NCBI GenBank assembly: GCA_002049885.1 | Contig: MVCS01000146.1 | Location: forward strand, 1-7,751 | Length of the DNA: 7,751 bases | Reading direction: 5' to 3' | From: Planctomycetales bacterium 4484_123 | GTDB taxonomy: Bacteria; Planctomycetota; Phycisphaerae; SM23-33 | Part shown: piece by piece, positions 5,433-7,751 of the stretch | Layout of the letters: every line of letters begins with the position of its first letter | Numbering within the stretch: position 1 is the first letter of the stretch | Made by a program: the position numbers and the translations under genes | Notes under the pieces: model-generated | Databases searched by the model: none | What the model saw: only the letters and a program-made list of their open reading frames with translations | What the model was told of the DNA's origin: nothing

Positions 5433-7220
5433 TCACACCCGGGGCCAAAAAAACTCCAACAGGCCGGCCCCGCCGGCGGGCCTGCCGGGCGGGATGACGC
5501 GGTCCACGGGCTGACCCAGGCGGCGCATGACCATCCGCTGGACTATGTTGTCCACCGCGCTGTAGCGTGACTCGTGGGCCCAGATGGCTTGCTTGGTCAG
5601 CCGTTCCTTCAACCGCAGGGCCGAGGCCATTCGAGGCTCCAGCGACAGGGCCATCTTGACGTCCCACAGGGCCTTGTCCGTATCGCCGCCGGCGAGGTGT
5701 TCCCGGGCCCAGCGCAGGTGCCTCTGGGCCAGGCGGTCGCGCCCGAACCACATCAGCCCCTGCCTCATGCCAAAGCGGAATCTCTGCACGGCGTCCTTGA
5801 GGCTCTCGGAGACGACCTCGTCCACGGGCTGGCGGATGATGTGGGGGGTAATCAGCACGATGACCTCTTCCCGCTCGGTCACGTCGCTCCGGCGGCGGAA
5901 GATATTGCCCAGCAGCGGAATGTTGCCCAGGCCCGGCACCTGGGCGCGGGTGTTGTTGGTGCGTTCGCGGAACAGCCCGCCGATGACGATGGTGTGGCCG
6001 TCCTTTATCAGCACGTTGGTGGTGCACTCGGTGGTCTGCTCATAGGGCAGTTGGTCGGCTGTCAGGCCGCCGGTGGAGTCCTCCGGGTGGATCTCCAACC
6101 TCACGTAGCCGTCGGAGGCGACGAACGGGCGCACGATCAACTGCGTGCCGGTCTCCAGGAACTCCACCGTCTGCGTGGCGGTGGTCTCGGTGACGGTGGT
6201 GGTGATGTAGCCGTCGCGGTTGCCCACCATGACCTCGCCGCGCTGCTTGTTCATCACCAGGAGTTTGGGATTGGCCAGCACGGCCACGTCGGTGACCGTC
6301 TCCAGGGCGCGGATGAAGAAGGAGACGTTATTGGAGATGAACCCGATGGTCAGCCCGCCGCTGGTGATGGCGCTGTTGAAGTCGGTACGGAAGGTGGCGC
6401 TTTCCTTGTCGAGCTGGGCAGCGGGCACAGCCCCCGGGGTGATGCTGGTCACGCCGGTGGAGCTGGAGGAGAGGCTGCGGAAATCCACCCCGGCCAGGGC
6501 GTTGAAATCGATGCCCAGGGCATTGTTCTCGTCCAGCGTGGCCCGCAGGATGGTGGCCTCGATGAGCACCTGCTGGGGCCGGACGTCCACTTCGCGGATG
6601 ATCTGGGCGACCTTTTCCAGGTTCTCCGGGTAGTCGCGGACGACCAGGATGTCCCCGGCGGCCAGGTCGTCGCCGCCGGCGTCGTCGGCGGAGGAGGCCA
6701 CGCCGGTCTTGGCCGCCGGCGTCACCGAGACGGTCCCGTCGGAGCTCATGGCGGGGGCGATGAGGTCCTTGGCGGTCGCCGCCGAGACGTAGCTGAGCTT
6801 GAAGACCTTCACCGCCTTCTGGCGCTTGGAGGCCACCCAGTCGGCGTACTGCTTGTCGGTCATCACGTAGATGAAGTTGCCCTGCTGCATGTAGCGGAAG
6901 CCGGCGGAACGCAGCACGGCGTCCAGGGCCTGGGTGAAGGTCACGCCGTAGAGGTCGGCGGTGACGGTCCCCTGGACCTCCTTGGAGGCAACGATGTTGG
7001 TCTTGCTCTGGGTGCTGAGAAGCTGCAGCACGCGGCGCAGGTCGGCGCCCTGGACGTGCAGTTCCACCTTTCCCTTGGAGGTGACGTTGAGCCCGCCGCC
7101 GGCTCCACCCGCCGGCGGCGCGGCGGCCTGGCCCCAGGCCGGGGCCGAGACGGCCAGGGCCGCCCCCGTGGCCAGGCAGACCAGCCATGCCGCTGCCCCT
7201 GCCCGTGCGGTTGTTGGCAT
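5433..7220 (-). CDS. PilQ/GspD-type outer-membrane secretin with C-terminal TPR extension
   Basis: This 595-residue protein should form the outer-membrane channel of a type IV pilus or type II secretion system. Residues 1-30 look like a Sec signal peptide (hydrophobic core, AWG just before the likely cut), followed by a Gly/Ala/Pro linker. Residues ~48-121 form an STN-type N-domain. Residues ~136-212 form an N1-like ring domain (VKVFKLSYV to IIREVDVRPQQVLIEA), interrupted by an acidic Gly/Asp insert at ~171-190. A Ser-rich insert lies at ~249-262. The secretin beta-domain spans ~302-462 and includes the hallmark VPGLGNIPLLGNIF at 428-441 and the ending VIVLITPHII. After it come ~130 extra residues, with a TPR-like unit at ~497-535. 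In GspD this C-terminal place is held by the pilotin-binding S-domain. The TPR lipoprotein gene follows 47 bases downstream. The secretin call is secure; choosing PilQ over GspD is not possible from this gene alone. Confidence 0.93.
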   Translation of the reverse strand: MPTTARAGAAAWLVCLATGAALAVSAPAWGQAAAPPAGGAGGGLNVTSKGKVELHVQGADLRRVLQLLSTQSKTNIVASKEVQGTVTADLYGVTFTQALDAVLRSAGFRYMQQGNFIYVMTDKQYADWVASKRQKAVKVFKLSYVSAATAKDLIAPAMSSDGTVSVTPAAKTGVASSADDAGGDDLAAGDILVVRDYPENLEKVAQIIREVDVRPQQVLIEATILRATLDENNALGIDFNALAGVDFRSLSSSSTGVTSITPGAVPAAQLDKESATFRTDFNSAITSGGLTIGFISNNVSFFIRALETVTDVAVLANPKLLVMNKQRGEVMVGNRDGYITTTVTETTATQTVEFLETGTQLIVRPFVASDGYVRLEIHPEDSTGGLTADQLPYEQTTECTTNVLIKDGHTIVIGGLFRERTNNTRAQVPGLGNIPLLGNIFRRRSDVTEREEVIVLITPHIIRQPVDEVVSESLKDAVQRFRFGMRQGLMWFGRDRLAQRHLRWAREHLAGGDTDKALWDVKMALSLEPRMASALRLKERLTKQAIWAHESRYSAVDNIVQRMVMRRLGQPVDRVIPPGRPAGGAGLLEFFWPRV

Positions 7221-7228
7221 CGTCCTGA

Positions 7229-7234
7229 CTCCTT
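7229..7234 (-). promoter_or_regulatory. Ribosome binding site of the secretin gene
   Basis: AAGGAG on the minus strand lies 8 bases before the ATG at 7220-7218. This strong match fixes the secretin start. Confidence 0.8.
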
Positions 7235-7244
7235 ACTAGGTTGA

Positions 7245-7263
7245 TCCGTCCTCGGCAGACGGA
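7245..7263 (-). other. Hairpin just upstream of the secretin ribosome binding site
   Basis: TCCGTC at 7245-7250 can pair with GACGGA at 7258-7263 across a 7-base loop. It lies 10 bases upstream of the AAGGAG at 7229-7234. It could affect translation or mRNA stability of the secretin cistron. With a 6-bp stem and no covariation data the support is modest. Confidence 0.3.
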
Positions 7264-7297
7264 CCCGCTTCCGAAGCATTCAGTCCGGTCACTTCGC

Positions 7298-7319
7298 CGG
7301 CGCCTCGTTCGGCGCCTCG
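7298..7319. repeat. Short tandem-like direct repeat, 10 bases x 2
   Basis: The 10-mer CGGCGCCTCG occurs at 7298-7307 and again at 7310-7319, separated by two bases. It overlaps the stem-loop at 7299-7316. In DNA this GC-rich, chance is a real explanation. Confidence 0.4.
7299..7316 (-). other. GC-rich stem-loop after the PilP-like gene
   Basis: Two copies of the palindrome GGCGCC (7299-7304 and 7311-7316) can pair across a 6-base loop. The element begins 14 bases after the stop codon of the upstream gene. No U-run follows on the transcript, so it is not a typical intrinsic terminator. It could stabilise or mark a processing site between two cistrons; function is inferred only. Confidence 0.35.
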
Positions 7320-7330
7320 CGCGGACCGAC

Positions 7331-7751
7331 CTAACCGGACCGGTCCTTGTCCTTCTGCATCCGAAGTTCCACCCGGACGCCGTCTTTCACCAGCGTGCAC
7401 CGGGCAGAGTCGATGCGCTCCAGTCGAAAGCCGTTAATCATGTCGCCCACCCGTAGCACCTTGCCGTTGATGACCGCCGCAGGCGACGCCCCCAGCATGG
7501 TGCTGGTCAGCGACAGGGCCCGTGCCTCGGCCCGAACGCCGCGGACGCGGTCGAGGTACTGTGTCTGAGCCCGCTGCTTCTCCAACACGTACTGCCGCAC
7601 GGCGTCGAACCAGCCCGGCCCGGCGGCGGCCTGCCGACAGGCGGCCTCGGCCCCGTCGGCCAGGGGGAAGTACTCCAGATTGGGCTTGAACAAATCGCGG
7701 TCGATCCTGCGGTCCAGGCCGGCGAGGTAGCACTCGCGACGGTCGCGATCC
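7331..7751 (-). CDS. PilP/GspB/GspC-like pilus or secretion component, 3' end only
   Basis: This is the 3' part of a gene whose start lies beyond the right edge. The frame stays open to base 7751, and 139 residues are visible before the TAG at 7333-7331. The last ~45 residues (about AVINGKVLRVGDMINGF, then RLERI, then a valine-rich strand ending RVELRM) resemble the small beta domain at the C-terminus of PilP, GspB and GspC. In those families this domain sits in the periplasm and docks on the secretin N-domains. Before it comes a helical, charged stretch with no visible membrane segment. A TTG at 7693 could be read as a start, but it has no ribosome binding site and the frame continues upstream, so I treat it as internal. 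The position directly upstream of the secretin matches the pilP-pilQ order of pilMNOPQ operons. Assignment to the PilP/GspB/GspC group is moderate; the exact family is not decided. Confidence 0.6.
   Translation of the reverse strand, partial: DRDRRECYLAGLDRRIDRDLFKPNLEYFPLADGAEAACRQAAAGPGWFDAVRQYVLEKQRAQTQYLDRVRGVRAEARALSLTSTMLGASPAAVINGKVLRVGDMINGFRLERIDSARCTLVKDGVRVELRMQKDKDRSG

Larger units (their letters stand above)
7221..7330 (-). other. 110-base intergenic spacer with two potential RNA hairpins
   Basis: This is the longest gap in the operon. It holds a GGCGCC/GGCGCC stem-loop (7299-7316), a 10-base direct repeat (7298-7307 and 7310-7319) and a second 6-bp hairpin (7245-7263) just upstream of the secretin ribosome binding site. 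I found no sigma-70-like -35/-10 pair and no T-tract after either hairpin. It is probably a transcribed spacer rather than a terminator-promoter boundary, but a promoter of another class cannot be ruled out by eye. Confidence 0.5.

Noticed and set aside
5386..6027. Possible 214-residue N-terminal extension of the TPR protein into the secretin gene
   Set aside because: The frame is open, but the extension is Arg/Pro/Gly-rich noise; a strong ribosome binding site plus a lipoprotein signal sequence mark 5385 as the start.
5574..7244. A 556-codon plus-strand open frame opposite the secretin
   Set aside because: Low-complexity Gly/Asp/His/Val-rich product and no domain; it is the antisense shadow of an unmistakable secretin gene.
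7299..7316. Intrinsic terminator after the PilP-like gene
   Set aside because: The stem is only 6 bp and no T-tract follows on the transcribed strand.
7337..7346. Perfect 10-base palindrome GGACCGGTCC as an operator
   Set aside because: It lies inside the last codons of the PilP-like gene, is short and stands alone; chance is likely in this composition.
7691..7693. TTG at 7693 as the start of the PilP-like gene
   Set aside because: No ribosome binding site precedes it and the frame continues open to the window edge with ordinary coding sequence.
1..7751. Mobile element, CRISPR array, tRNA or defence island
   Set aside because: No terminal repeats, regular repeat-spacer pattern, tRNA-like segment, transposase or integrase was seen; the genes form one coherent operon.

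Overview
The window is GC-rich, and every gene I can support lies on the minus strand, read from high to low coordinates. The genes are packed as one likely operon, with gaps of 110, 47, about 18, about 11, 0, -4 and 38 bases. I see no convincing internal terminator or promoter. The host must have an outer membrane, because there is an outer-membrane secretin followed by a lipoprotein. The high GC, the PocR-GAF-HD-GYP architecture and the gene order suggest a Planctomycetota (Phycisphaerae-like) or deltaproteobacterial-type organism. This taxonomic guess is weak and rests on general recollection, not on a search.

Layout in transcription order: (1) the 3' end of a PilP/GspB/GspC-like inner-membrane or periplasmic component, running off the right edge; (2) a complete PilQ/GspD-type secretin with a C-terminal TPR-bearing extension; (3) a lipoprotein made of about nine TPR units, a pilotin (PilF/PilW-like) candidate; (4) a membrane histidine kinase with a PAS domain and almost no periplasmic loop; (5) a stand-alone CheY-like receiver; (6) a PocR-GAF-HD-GYP protein, probably a c-di-GMP phosphodiesterase; (7) a STAS-domain anti-sigma-factor-antagonist-like protein; (8) the first 120 codons of a GspE/PilB-family assembly ATPase, cut by the left edge.

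Together this looks like a type IV pilus or type II secretion operon. A four-gene signalling cassette (kinase, receiver, HD-GYP, STAS) lies between the outer-membrane channel genes and the motor ATPase gene. The ATPase N-terminus carries an MshEN-like motif, a class known to bind c-di-GMP. A local loop, in which the HD-GYP protein sets c-di-GMP levels and the motor reads them, is therefore an attractive inference. The second half of the binding motif is degenerate, however, so binding is unproven. I see no tRNA, rRNA, CRISPR array, insertion sequence or integrase in the window.
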